From contig NZ_JAFKIC010000169.1 in assembly GCF_017306585.1 (NCBI RefSeq), positions 1 to 32,333 of the forward strand: a stretch of DNA of 32,333 nucleotides, given 5' to 3'. Both the position numbers and the translations under genes were made by a program. The DNA is from Mesorhizobium sp. GTDB lineage: Bacteria > Pseudomonadota > Alphaproteobacteria > Rhizobiales > Rhizobiaceae. The stretch's first letter is position 1. Each line of letters starts with the position of its first letter. Positions 1 through 7,449 of the stretch are shown piece after piece. A model generated the notes under the pieces. The model was given only the letters and a program-made list of their open reading frames with translations, did no database searches and was not told where the DNA came from.

Positions 1-1236
1 CGTTCGGCCGAGGCTCGCCACGACGAGGCCGTCGGACTTACCCGCGCCATCAACCTCGACCCGATCCATACGGCTGTCGTGACGGTCAACGACCCGCGCC
101 CCGCGACGTTGCTCGGCAGCGGCAAGATCGAGGAACTTGCTCAGATCGTGAAAGAGGGGCACGCGGAACTTGTCATCGTCGACCATCCGCTGACGCCGGT
201 GCAGCAACGCAATCTGGAGAAGGAATTCAACGCCAAGGTGCTCGACCGCACCGGGCTCATTCTCGAGATATTCGGTGAGCGTGCGCGCACCAAGGAAGGC
301 ACACTGCAGGTCGAGCTCGCGCACCTGAACTACCAGAAGGGGCGCCTTGTTCGCAGCTGGACCCACCTCGAGCGGCAGCGCGGCGGCGCCGGTTTCCTCG
401 GCGGTCCCGGTGAAACCCAGATCGAATCCGACCGGCGGCAGCTGCAGGAAAAGATCATCAAGCTCAAGCATGAGCTGGAAACGGTCCGCCGCACACGCGA
501 CCTGCATCGCGCCAAGCGCAAGAAAGGGCCGTTCCCGGTGGGGGCGATCGTCGGCTACACCAATGCCGGCAAGTCGACGCTGTTCAACAGGCTGACCGGG
601 GCCGGGGTGCTGGCGCAGGATATGCTGTTCGCCACGCTCGACCCGACGCTGCGCCGTGTGCGGTTGCCGCACGGCACGCCGATCATTCTTTCCGACACGG
701 TCGGTTTCATTTCCGATCTGCCGACACATTTGATCGCCGCTTTCCGCGCCACGCTGGAAGAGGTGGTCGAGGCCGATCTGGTCATTCACCTGCGTGACAT
801 TTCCGATCCCGATACGGCAGCGCAGGCCGAGGATGTCGAGCGCATCCTGGCCGACCTCGGTGTCGACGCCGGTGACACCAGCCGCGTGATCGAAGTCTGG
901 AACAAGATCGACCGGCTGGACGAGGGCAACAGGAACCGCCTGCTTGCCGATGCAGCGGATGGCAGCAAGGGCCCGCCGATTGCGGTATCGGCGGTGACTG
1001 GCGAGGGCATCGATGCGCTGAAGGCCGTCATCGAGACGCGGATGGCGGGGGAGCTCGAAGACCTGACGGTGACGGTCGAGCCGGCCCAGTTCGGCCTTGT
1101 CGACTGGCTTTATCGCAATGGCGATGTCATCTCACGCACCGACAATGACGACGGCAGCGCCACGATCTCGCTCAAGGCCACGCAAAGCGCCCGTGAAGAG
1201 ATCGAAAGCCGATTGCGCCGTAAAAACAACGGCTGA
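1..1236 (+). CDS. hflX: GTPase HflX (5' end outside window)
   Basis: HflX is a cytoplasmic ribosome-associated GTPase that splits or rescues stalled 70S ribosomes. The reading frame is open from the first base of the window, and the residues before the GTG at 79 continue the family N-terminal domain, so the true start lies upstream and the GTG is internal. The N-terminal HflX domain shows the LLGSGK segment and the glycine-rich GGAGFLGGPGETQIE linker, followed by a basic coiled-coil. The G domain has G1 GYTNAGKST, G3 DTVGF and G4 NKID, so it looks intact, and it ends in the usual short C-terminal domain. In rhizobia hflX usually follows hfq, which would lie just outside. Its stop is 6 bases from the stop of convergent mazG. 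Confidence 0.96.
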   Translation, partial: RSAEARHDEAVGLTRAINLDPIHTAVVTVNDPRPATLLGSGKIEELAQIVKEGHAELVIVDHPLTPVQQRNLEKEFNAKVLDRTGLILEIFGERARTKEGTLQVELAHLNYQKGRLVRSWTHLERQRGGAGFLGGPGETQIESDRRQLQEKIIKLKHELETVRRTRDLHRAKRKKGPFPVGAIVGYTNAGKSTLFNRLTGAGVLAQDMLFATLDPTLRRVRLPHGTPIILSDTVGFISDLPTHLIAAFRATLEEVVEADLVIHLRDISDPDTAAQAEDVERILADLGVDAGDTSRVIEVWNKIDRLDEGNRNRLLADAADGSKGPPIAVSAVTGEGIDALKAVIETRMAGELEDLTVTVEPAQFGLVDWLYRNGDVISRTDNDDGSATISLKATQSAREEIESRLRRKNNG

Positions 1237-1242
1237 GGCAGG

Positions 1243-2067
1243 TTACTTCGCGCTCTTTGCTTCCTGCCAGAGCGCTTCCATCTCATCCAATGTCGCCTTC
1301 TCCAGCGTGCCGCCGGACTTTTCCACGGCCTGCTCGACATAGTGGAAGCGCGAACGGAATTTCTCGTTTGTGCCGCTGAGCGCCGCCTCCGAATCGACCT
1401 TCAGGTGGCGGCCGAGATTGACAACCGCGAACAGCATGTCGCCGAACTCGTCCTTGATCGACGCGGTCTCGCCCTTGGCCAGGGCTTCGCGCAACTCACC
1501 GATCTCTTCCTCGATCTTGTCCAGGATCGGGGCGGCCTCACTCCAGTCGAATCCGACACGCGCGGCCTTTTCCTGAAGTTTCAGGGCGCGGGTCAGGGCG
1601 GGCAGGGCGACGGGAACGCTGTCCAGGAACCCCTTGCCATTGTCTTCGGGATCGAGGCCGCGCGCCAGGCGAGCCTGCCGCTTCTCGGCCTTCTCCTGCG
1701 CCTTGATCTTTTCCCACATGCCCTTAGCCATGCCGGCGCTGCGCGCCGTCTCGTCGCCGAAGACATGTGGGTGACGGCGGATCATTTTGGTCGTGATGGC
1801 CTCGACCACGTCGCCGAAGGCGAATTCGCCGGCCTCCTGCGCCATCTGGGCGTGGTAGACGACCTGCAGCAGGAGATCACCCAGTTCGTCGCGCAGGTCG
1901 TCGAGATCGCCGCGGGCGATGGCGTCCGCCACTTCGTAGGCTTCTTCGATCGTGTAGGGGGCGATGGTCGCGAAATCCTGCTCGATGTCCCATGGACAGC
2001 CGGTCTTCGGCGCGCGCAGCGCCGCCATGATCTCGATCAGGCGCGAAATGTCTTTCGAAGGTGTCAT
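1243..2067 (-). CDS. mazG: Nucleoside triphosphate pyrophosphohydrolase MazG
   Basis: MazG hydrolyses (d)NTPs to NMP and pyrophosphate, acting in nucleotide-pool cleaning and, in E. coli, in lowering ppGpp. The protein is 274 residues, close to the 263 of E. coli MazG. It has the tandem layout: the N-terminal MazG domain carries the EEAYE helix followed by DELGDLLLQVV, matching the Mg-binding EExxE...ExxD pattern. The C-terminal domain repeats it as EEEIGE and DEFGDMLFAVV. The ATG start follows the family N-terminus (MTPSKDISRLIEIMAALRAP; CPWD a little later). It converges on hflX and lies downstream of the aminotransferase gene in the same direction, 84 bases apart. Confidence 0.96.
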   Translation of the reverse strand: MTPSKDISRLIEIMAALRAPKTGCPWDIEQDFATIAPYTIEEAYEVADAIARGDLDDLRDELGDLLLQVVYHAQMAQEAGEFAFGDVVEAITTKMIRRHPHVFGDETARSAGMAKGMWEKIKAQEKAEKRQARLARGLDPEDNGKGFLDSVPVALPALTRALKLQEKAARVGFDWSEAAPILDKIEEEIGELREALAKGETASIKDEFGDMLFAVVNLGRHLKVDSEAALSGTNEKFRSRFHYVEQAVEKSGGTLEKATLDEMEALWQEAKSAK

Positions 2068-2151
2068 GCGGCCGATGCTATCGCGCGCCAGGCCGCACGG
2101 CCAATGCCGCCGGCCGGCGCGGGCGCCTTGTCCACAGTTGAGCGTGCCGGA

Positions 2152-3336
2152 TCAGTCCAGAACCGAGACGATCGCCTTGGCAAGATCGTCCATCCCGTCT
2201 TCCGGCAGGCCAGCGACGTTGATGCGGCTGTCGCCGACCATGTAGACGCCATGCTCCGTGCGCAGGCGCTCGACCTGCGCTTCGGTCAGGCCGAGCCGCG
2301 AGAACATGCCGCGGTGGCTGGCGACGAAATCGAAACGGTCTGAGTTGGATTGCCGGCGCAGCGCTTCGGCGAACGCGACGCGAAGCCTCAGCATGCGCAA
2401 GCGCATCTCTTCGAGCTCTGCTTCCCAGTCGGCGCGCAGGGCGTCGTCTTCCAGCACGATGCGCACCGCGGCAGCGCCATGGTCGGGCGGCATCGAATAC
2501 ATGGCGCGCGCCGCCGACAGCATCTGGCTCATCGCCACGTCGGCCTGGGCACTGTCCCTGGCCAGGACCATCGCCGCGCCGACGCGGTCGCGATAGACGG
2601 CGAAATTCTTCGAGCAGCTCGACGCGACGACCATTTCGGGAACCTTGGCGGCGAGCAGCCGCAGGCCGAGCGCATCGGCCTCCAAGCCATCGCCGAAGCC
2701 CTGATAGGCGATGTCGACGAAGGGGAGAAGGCCACGCTCGACGACGAGATCGGTCACGGCCTCCCATTGAGCCGCGTCCAGATTGGCGCCGGTCGGGTTG
2801 TGGCAGCAGCCATGCAGCAGCACCACGTCGCCGCTGTTTGCCGTGCGCAGCGCCGCCAGCATGGCGTCGAAGCGAACGGCCCCCGTGGCCGCGTCGAAAT
2901 AGGGATAGTCGCGAATCTGCAGCCCGGCAGCGCGCATGACCGGCATATGGTTCGGCCAGGTTGGATCCGACAGCCACACGGTTGCGTCGGAGCGGGTGCG
3001 CTTCAGCAGTTCCGCCACCAGACGCAGCGCGCCTGAACCGCCGGGAGCCTGTGCGGCGCGAATCCGCGTCAGGTCGGCGCCCGGACCAAAGGCGAGCTTT
3101 GCCATCACCGTGTTGAAAACGGTATCGCCGGCGAGGCCGAGATAGGTCTTGGTGTCTTGGCTGTCCAGCAGCCGCTTTTCGGCCTCGCGCACGGCGCGCA
3201 TGACCGGGGTCCTGCCGTCGCGATCCTTGTACACGCCAACACCGAGGTCGACCTTGTTGGGACGCGGATCGGCACGATAGAGGCCGATCAGGGCCAGAAT
3301 CTTGTCGGCGGGAGCTGGCTGCAGGTCTTCGAACAT
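2152..3336 (-). CDS. Class I aspartate/aromatic amino acid aminotransferase
   Basis: PLP-dependent transaminase of the AspC/TyrB subgroup, exchanging the amino group between aspartate or aromatic amino acids and 2-oxoglutarate in the cytoplasm. Seen in the protein: the TYLGLAGD segment, NPTGAN (cofactor/substrate Asn), a DIAYQGFGDG stretch, the Schiff-base lysine in SSCSKNFAVYRDRVG, RGMFSRLGLT, and a near-C-terminal SRINVAGL with the arginine that binds the substrate carboxylate. Length from the chosen start is 394 residues, as expected for AspC. I chose the ATG giving MFEDLQPAP because GGA lies about 9 bases upstream and the family begins there; an ATG two codons earlier is possible. A longer upstream extension is open but its sequence is not family-like. 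AspC versus TyrB specificity cannot be told from sequence. Confidence 0.92.
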   Translation of the reverse strand: MFEDLQPAPADKILALIGLYRADPRPNKVDLGVGVYKDRDGRTPVMRAVREAEKRLLDSQDTKTYLGLAGDTVFNTVMAKLAFGPGADLTRIRAAQAPGGSGALRLVAELLKRTRSDATVWLSDPTWPNHMPVMRAAGLQIRDYPYFDAATGAVRFDAMLAALRTANSGDVVLLHGCCHNPTGANLDAAQWEAVTDLVVERGLLPFVDIAYQGFGDGLEADALGLRLLAAKVPEMVVASSCSKNFAVYRDRVGAAMVLARDSAQADVAMSQMLSAARAMYSMPPDHGAAAVRIVLEDDALRADWEAELEEMRLRMLRLRVAFAEALRRQSNSDRFDFVASHRGMFSRLGLTEAQVERLRTEHGVYMVGDSRINVAGLPEDGMDDLAKAIVSVLD

Positions 3337-3460
3337 GATCATGGTTCCGTTGGCGCGGCGGAGTGATACGCAAATGGAACGGGATGCACCAGAGCTTTCG
3401 CCGCAAAACATTGTGCCGGTGGCAATCGGCCATCCAGAACCATGTTGTCGGCGCAAGGGC

Positions 3461-4111
3461 TCAGGCGGGCGTCGCGGGTCCATTGCGGCGGTTTGACCGC
3501 GGGGCGCCCCTCAAGGCACGCAATGCGACAGCCGCGATGATGGCTAGCGCCGCAAATGTCGCCAGGCTGGGCGCATGAAAGGGTACATCGCGCCATCTGG
3601 GAGAGATGACGTCAGCCGTGTTGAATGCTTCTCCGCTGAACTGGCACATGACGAAGGAGGCATGGTTGCGAACCATGTCGGCGTCGATGTCTGATATCAG
3701 GGCATCCACGCCTTCCTTCTGGCCGTCCATCTTGCGCATGTAGACGAGCAATGCCTGCGCCGCCGACAGATAGGCGTGAGAGCATTCGTTGAACGGGCTG
3801 TCTTCGTCGCGCAAGCTGCCCGGCACCAGTCCCCACAGGCAGTAGCTGTACTGGATGTTTCCGTAATTCTGCAGCCGCCTGAAGGTCAGATCGGTATTTT
3901 GCTGTCGCGATGCGACGTCGAGGATTCTGTTGCGATAATCAGCAATCACCGCCATCTGGCCATGGGTGAGGCTTGGTATGGCTATGCCGCTGGTCGGGCC
4001 GCCAGTGCTGGTCCGGTGGGCAGAGGCGGGCAACGACGACGCAGAAAGCAGGACGGCGCCCACCAGGAGCGCCGCCATATGGCTTGTTGATCTGCCTGCG
4101 TGGCCAGGCAT
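3461..4111 (-). CDS. Exported, C-terminally anchored protein of unknown function, third gene of cbt operon
   Basis: I do not recognise a named family. From the ATG four bases after the cbtA stop the product is 216 residues. It has a signal peptide (hydrophobic MAALLVGAVLLSASSLPASA, probable cleavage after ASA). A mostly helical extracytoplasmic domain of about 140 residues follows, containing three cysteines (YSYCLWG, NECSHAY, VMCQFS). A hydrophobic stretch near the C-terminus (SLATFAALAIIAAVALRAL) then precedes a short basic tail, suggesting a membrane anchor with the domain outside. A longer open frame runs back through cbtA, but those residues are the shadow of cbtA and give no signal peptide at the start. 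Tight spacing implies co-translation with CbtA, so an accessory role in cobalt uptake is a reasonable inference, not an observation. Confidence 0.78.
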   Translation of the reverse strand: MPGHAGRSTSHMAALLVGAVLLSASSLPASAHRTSTGGPTSGIAIPSLTHGQMAVIADYRNRILDVASRQQNTDLTFRRLQNYGNIQYSYCLWGLVPGSLRDEDSPFNECSHAYLSAAQALLVYMRKMDGQKEGVDALISDIDADMVRNHASFVMCQFSGEAFNTADVISPRWRDVPFHAPSLATFAALAIIAAVALRALRGAPRSNRRNGPATPA

Positions 4112-4115
4112 CGGC

Positions 4116-4862
4116 CTATCGCAGGGCGGGGCGGGCAGATGCGGGGCGCGAGAGTTGACCGGCGAAGCTGCGCTCGACAATCGCGCCAAAGCCGAGGCCC
4201 AGCACGGTCCACAGAACGACGTGGATGCCGAGCGAAGCGACGCGGAAGCGCCACAGGAGATCGGCCGAGAACTTTTCAGGCACTTCGTTGATCGTCGGCA
4301 ACGCGTACATGGCAATCGCTATGACGATGACAAAGGCGGCTCCAGCGATGATGGATGCATTCCAGCCGCCATGCTGGGCCCAGAGCCGGCGCGCCAGCCC
4401 TATGGTCGCGGTCAGCGCGGCGATGGAGATGACCAGCATGATGAAGAACAGTTCCGTTCGCGATCCGATCGTGTCGGGATTGCCGACCGAGGGCGGATTG
4501 GCCGGATATTTGAGATCGGGAACCAGAACGATGGCGACGAAACCGGCGAGAGCCAAAAGCGCGGCGGTGCCGCGCGGTCCAAAGCTGCTGACGCGGCCAT
4601 AGGTATAGGCGAACACCAGCGCGAACAGCCCGCCGATCGAAGTGGCATAGACCAGCACGCCGGTCAGAAGACCGAAGCCTGCCTGTGTCGGGCGGCTGAC
4701 GAGCTCAGGCTCCGGCGTTTCGCCGGCGGCCTGTGCCGTGGCTTCCTCGAAAGCGATGGCGCGGTCAACCTGCGGTTCGCCATAGATCTTGGCAAAGCCG
4801 AATGCGAGAATTCCTGCGAAAAGGCCGACCAGCATTCCGCGAAGCAAAAGATTTCCAACCAT
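4116..4862 (-). CDS. cbtA: Cobalt transporter subunit CbtA
   Basis: Predicted inner-membrane cobalt transporter with about five to six transmembrane helices, the family assigned to cobalt uptake because it is usually governed by B12 riboswitches and paired with CbtB. The sequence starts with MVGNLLLRGMLVGLFAGILAF and contains the family-type block around EPQVDRAIAFE, the RPTQAGFGLLTGVLVYATSIGGLFALVFAY segment, and LKYPANPPSVGNPDTIGSRT, which resembles the conserved loop of CbtA. I used the ATG preceded by GGGG about 9 bases upstream; a TTG five codons earlier is possible but lacks that spacing. It lies 103 bases downstream of cbtB and 4 bases upstream of the exported protein. Length about 248 residues is normal. 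Confidence 0.93.
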   Translation of the reverse strand: MVGNLLLRGMLVGLFAGILAFGFAKIYGEPQVDRAIAFEEATAQAAGETPEPELVSRPTQAGFGLLTGVLVYATSIGGLFALVFAYTYGRVSSFGPRGTAALLALAGFVAIVLVPDLKYPANPPSVGNPDTIGSRTELFFIMLVISIAALTATIGLARRLWAQHGGWNASIIAGAAFVIVIAIAMYALPTINEVPEKFSADLLWRFRVASLGIHVVLWTVLGLGFGAIVERSFAGQLSRPASARPALR

Positions 4863-4965
4863 ATCCGTTGTCCCCAAGTCATGATCCGGAAAGCTCCCCG
4901 GCTTTCGCGATGATCAAGCACCAAACAAATTCATCAAGACGCCATCCGTGAGGGATGGCCCAGGC

Positions 4966-5175
4966 CTAATGACAGGGGAAACCGAGCAGGTGGCGGCCGT
5001 CATGCACCCATTCGTGCACATACATGCCCGAGATCATCGACGTCGCGCCTTCTTCCGCGCCAACGAAATAGATGGCCAGCAGGCAGAGAAGCCCGCCGAA
5101 GATGGCCCACGGCAAAAGTTCCTTTACCGGGATCGGCAGCGGACCGTAAGTTGGTGCAAAGGTCGTATTCGACAT
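4966..5175 (-). CDS. cbtB: Cobalt transporter subunit CbtB
   Basis: Small partner of CbtA: 69 residues with a single transmembrane helix (LLPWAIFGGLLCLLAIYFVG) and a histidine-rich C-terminus ending HEWVHDGRHLLGFPCH, the proposed metal-binding site of the family. The ATG chosen has AGGAG about 7 bases upstream. The open frame extends 37 codons further upstream, but that part lies inside the riboswitch leader and is not protein-like. It is the first gene of the minus-strand operon cbtB-cbtA-exported protein, directly behind the cobalamin riboswitch, so expression should fall when adenosylcobalamin is plentiful. Confidence 0.94.
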   Translation of the reverse strand: MSNTTFAPTYGPLPIPVKELLPWAIFGGLLCLLAIYFVGAEEGATSMISGMYVHEWVHDGRHLLGFPCH

Positions 5176-5199
5176 CGAGGCTCTCCTGGGATCCTGCGT

Positions 5200-5335
5200 C
5201 CCGTTCATCAAATCACCTACGGGAGAAGGCCTGACTTCCGGCGAGATACCGCCGGTCACAGTGGCGCGACCGTGCCGGATTTTCACCGGCTTCCAAACCC
5301 GTAACCTGCTGGCGAGCCTATTCAGCCGGCGTTAT
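5200..5335 (-). promoter_or_regulatory. Cobalamin (B12) riboswitch
   Basis: Read on the minus strand, the cbtB leader contains the ordered signature of a B12 riboswitch: GGTTACGGG, then GCCGGTGAAAATCCGGCAC (complement of 5271-5289), the B12 box core GCCACTGT (complement of 5258-5265) and AAGTCAGGCC (complement of 5228-5237). A GATGAACGGGACGC stretch follows before the ribosome site of cbtB. Order and spacing fit the class; the outer limits are approximate because I did not fold it. Binding of adenosylcobalamin is expected to lower expression of cbtBA and the gene behind them. Whether it acts on transcription or translation was not resolved. Confidence 0.92.
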
Positions 5336-5428
5336 TGCTGTCAACGAGATGTGATCGACAACACGAGAACGTGTTCGCTTCATGCAAGTTGGACGGGCTT
5401 CAAAAAGGCGAGGAGGGATGAGGGCTTC

Positions 5429-6022
5429 ATGCACGGACGGCTGACGATGATCTGCAGCGGTATTACCGCCGGGACAAGGCGTGGTGCGTTTCCGTCGGAT
5501 GAACCGGCCGAAGCGAAATCGCTGGCGCTGGCCGAGGCGATGCGCGCGACGCTGCCGCACGCCGACCGTGTCTGGTCCGCGCCGGCGCTGCGCGCCCGAC
5601 AGACGGCCGAGGCTTTGGCGCTGAAAGCATCCGTCGAGCCATTGTTGGCCGATCAGGATTTCGGGAGATGGGCAGGCAGGCGCCTGGAGGACGTACAGGC
5701 GGCCGAGTCCGAGGCTGTCGCCGCCTGGCTCACGAATCCGGATGCGGCTCCCCATGGTGGCGAGTCGCTGGCCGATGTCGCACGAAGAGCATCGCGGATG
5801 GTGGATGGCTTGGTAGCCGAGCGTGGCCACACAATCGCGTTGACCCACGCCAGCGTTATCCGCACCGCGATCCTGCATGTTCTCGGCGCGCCGCTTGCCG
5901 CCAGCTTGAAGATAGACATTGAGCCGCTGAGCATCACCGACTTCCGCAACGACGGCCGCCGCTGGGTCCTGCGGGCTTGCGGCGTTCCCGGACCGAGGCC
6001 GGCGATTTCGCGCCAGGGGTAG
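5429..6022 (+). CDS. Histidine phosphatase-fold protein lacking the RHG motif
   Basis: About 197 residues, phosphoglycerate-mutase-like fold. Most conserved features are present: SAPALRARQTAEAL (second phosphate-binding arginine), DFGRWAGR, PHGGESLADVARR and LTHASVIRTAI (second catalytic histidine). The N-terminal phospho-acceptor motif, normally RHG, reads CSG (MICSGITAG): arginine is cysteine and histidine is serine (AGC at 5456-5458), so ordinary phosphatase chemistry should be impaired. The ATG is preceded by a purine-rich AGGAGGGATGAGGG. It is divergent from the cbtBA operon, so a link to B12 metabolism (the CobC alpha-ribazole phosphatase has this fold) is suggested by position only. 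It may be a binding or regulatory pseudo-enzyme. Confidence 0.85.
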   Translation: MHGRLTMICSGITAGTRRGAFPSDEPAEAKSLALAEAMRATLPHADRVWSAPALRARQTAEALALKASVEPLLADQDFGRWAGRRLEDVQAAESEAVAAWLTNPDAAPHGGESLADVARRASRMVDGLVAERGHTIALTHASVIRTAILHVLGAPLAASLKIDIEPLSITDFRNDGRRWVLRACGVPGPRPAISRQG

Positions 6023-6104
6023 AGAGCGCCAACGGCCAATGCCTCAGGAGGTTCAAATCGGCCCAGGCCGAAATAATTGGCGTTGCGAGGATTAAAATCC
6101 CCAC

Positions 6105-6653
6105 ATGCTCCGTAAACAGGGCATGAAACGGTCGATGCCACGCTTTGACATCATAGGACAGCTCGGGCCGCTGCGGCGTTACGCGCGTTCGCTGACGCGC
6201 GATGGCACCGAGGCCGAAGATCTGGTGCACGATGCGCTGGTGCGCGCCTATGAGCGCCGCGGAACCTTCCGTTCGGGCGGAAACCTGCGCGCCTGGCTGT
6301 TGTCGATCGTCCACAACACCTTCATCGACCGGATGCGCTCGCGCCGCTCGGAAGCGGCGCGCCTCGAACAGGCCGGATATCTTACCGATGCCAGCACGCC
6401 GGCACCGCAGGAGCATTCCGTGCGCCTTGCTCAGGTGCGCGACGCGTTCTTCAACCTGCCTGAAGAACAGCGATCGGCGCTGCATCTGGTGGCTATCGAA
6501 GGGCTTTCCTACCAGCAAGCGGCCAATGCCACCGGCGTGCCGCTGGGAACGCTGATGTCGCGCATCGGCAGGGCGAGGGCAGCCTTGCGCCAGATGGAAG
6601 AGGCCGCGCCGGCTCGCGGCAGGAATCATCTCAGGATCGTGGGAGACGACTGA
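6105..6653 (+). CDS. ECF-family RNA polymerase sigma factor
   Basis: Alternative sigma factor of the extracytoplasmic-function type, 182 residues or slightly fewer. Region 2 runs from YARSLTRDGTEAEDLVHDALVRAYERRGTF through NLRAWLLSIVHNTFIDRMRSRR (core binding and -10 recognition). Region 4 is LPEEQRSALHLVAIEGLSYQQAANATGVPLGTLMSRIGRARAAL, with the helix-turn-helix that reads the -35. Three in-frame ATGs (6105, 6123, 6135) are possible starts and none has a clearly superior ribosome site; I give the longest. The stop overlaps the start of the anti-sigma gene (TGATG), indicating coupled translation. No confident ECF promoter could be assigned in the 80 bases upstream, so the regulon and signal are unknown. 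Confidence 0.93.
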   Translation: MLRKQGMKRSMPRFDIIGQLGPLRRYARSLTRDGTEAEDLVHDALVRAYERRGTFRSGGNLRAWLLSIVHNTFIDRMRSRRSEAARLEQAGYLTDASTPAPQEHSVRLAQVRDAFFNLPEEQRSALHLVAIEGLSYQQAANATGVPLGTLMSRIGRARAALRQMEEAAPARGRNHLRIVGDD

Positions 6654-7426
6654 TGACCACTCTTGTCGATCCAGTGACGGACGCCGATTTCGACGCCTAT
6701 GTCGACGACCAGCTCGACGTCACCCGCCGCATCGAGGTCGAAGCGTTCCTGTCCACCCGTCCGGAGGCCGCGGCGCGTGTGATGGCGGATCTCAGGACCC
6801 GCGATGAGCTGCGGGTGGCGCTTGCCGCCTCCAAGGGCATGGCGCGCCCGGCAACGGCCGACGCCGCGCGGCGGCTGGAGCGGGGGCTTGCCCGGGGCCG
6901 CATCTTCGGTGTGCTGCAGCGCGCGGCGGCGGTTGTGGCTTTCGTAGCCGCGGGCTGGCTGGCCAACGGCATCATCGGCCCGATGTCGGTGACCAAGGTC
7001 GTCGCTTCGCCCCAGCCGCCCGCCTATGTGGAGGAAGCGGTGAGGGCGCACAAAACGACACTGGTGCGCGAAACCATGTCCTCGCAGACGGAAGCGCCGA
7101 ACTACAATGCCGGCGAGATCCGTGCCGCGACCGCGATCGTCATGCCGTCGCTGCCCAAGGACTGGAAAGTACGCGACGTGCAGATCTACCCGTCGCGTTT
7201 CGGCCCAAGCGTCGAGATGGCTCTCGATACGAAGGACATGGGCCTGGTGTCGCTGTTCGCGATCAGGCCGGGAAGTTTCGACGTCGTCAAGCCGACCGTG
7301 GCGCCGTCGAGCGACATCTCGTCCGCCTATTTCCAGATTGGCGAGGTCGCCTACGCGGTGGTTGCAAAGAGCGGCGTCCATGACCTCGACCGTGCCGCCG
7401 AGACGCTTGCCAGAACCCTCTACTGA
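6653..7426 (+). CDS. Membrane-anchored anti-sigma factor
   Basis: 257 residues, the expected partner of the preceding ECF sigma factor. The cytoplasmic N-terminal domain (DADFDAYVDDQLDVTRRIEVEAFL...RTRDELRVALA) looks like an anti-sigma domain without the HxxxCxxC zinc motif. One transmembrane helix follows around residues 83-105 (VLQRAAAVVAFVAAGWLANGIIG), then a periplasmic domain of about 150 residues. That arrangement lets an envelope signal release the sigma factor. The C-terminal domain (MPSLPKDWKVRDVQIYPSRFGPSVEMALD and onward) is conserved-looking, but I cannot name its ligand. The start codon overlaps the sigma stop; the next gene begins 23 bases downstream. Confidence 0.88.
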   Translation: MTTLVDPVTDADFDAYVDDQLDVTRRIEVEAFLSTRPEAAARVMADLRTRDELRVALAASKGMARPATADAARRLERGLARGRIFGVLQRAAAVVAFVAAGWLANGIIGPMSVTKVVASPQPPAYVEEAVRAHKTTLVRETMSSQTEAPNYNAGEIRAATAIVMPSLPKDWKVRDVQIYPSRFGPSVEMALDTKDMGLVSLFAIRPGSFDVVKPTVAPSSDISSAYFQIGEVAYAVVAKSGVHDLDRAAETLARTLY

Positions 7427-7449
7427 TCGATTGACCAAGGAGATTTGAA

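Noticed and set aside
1342-2343. Long plus-strand open frame opposite mazG
   Set aside because: Antisense to mazG and the aminotransferase end; high G+C codons give long shadow frames and no protein family is visible.
2078-3433. Long open frame on the minus strand, one frame away from the aminotransferase
   Set aside because: Arginine-rich shadow with no family features; the aminotransferase frame carries all PLP motifs.
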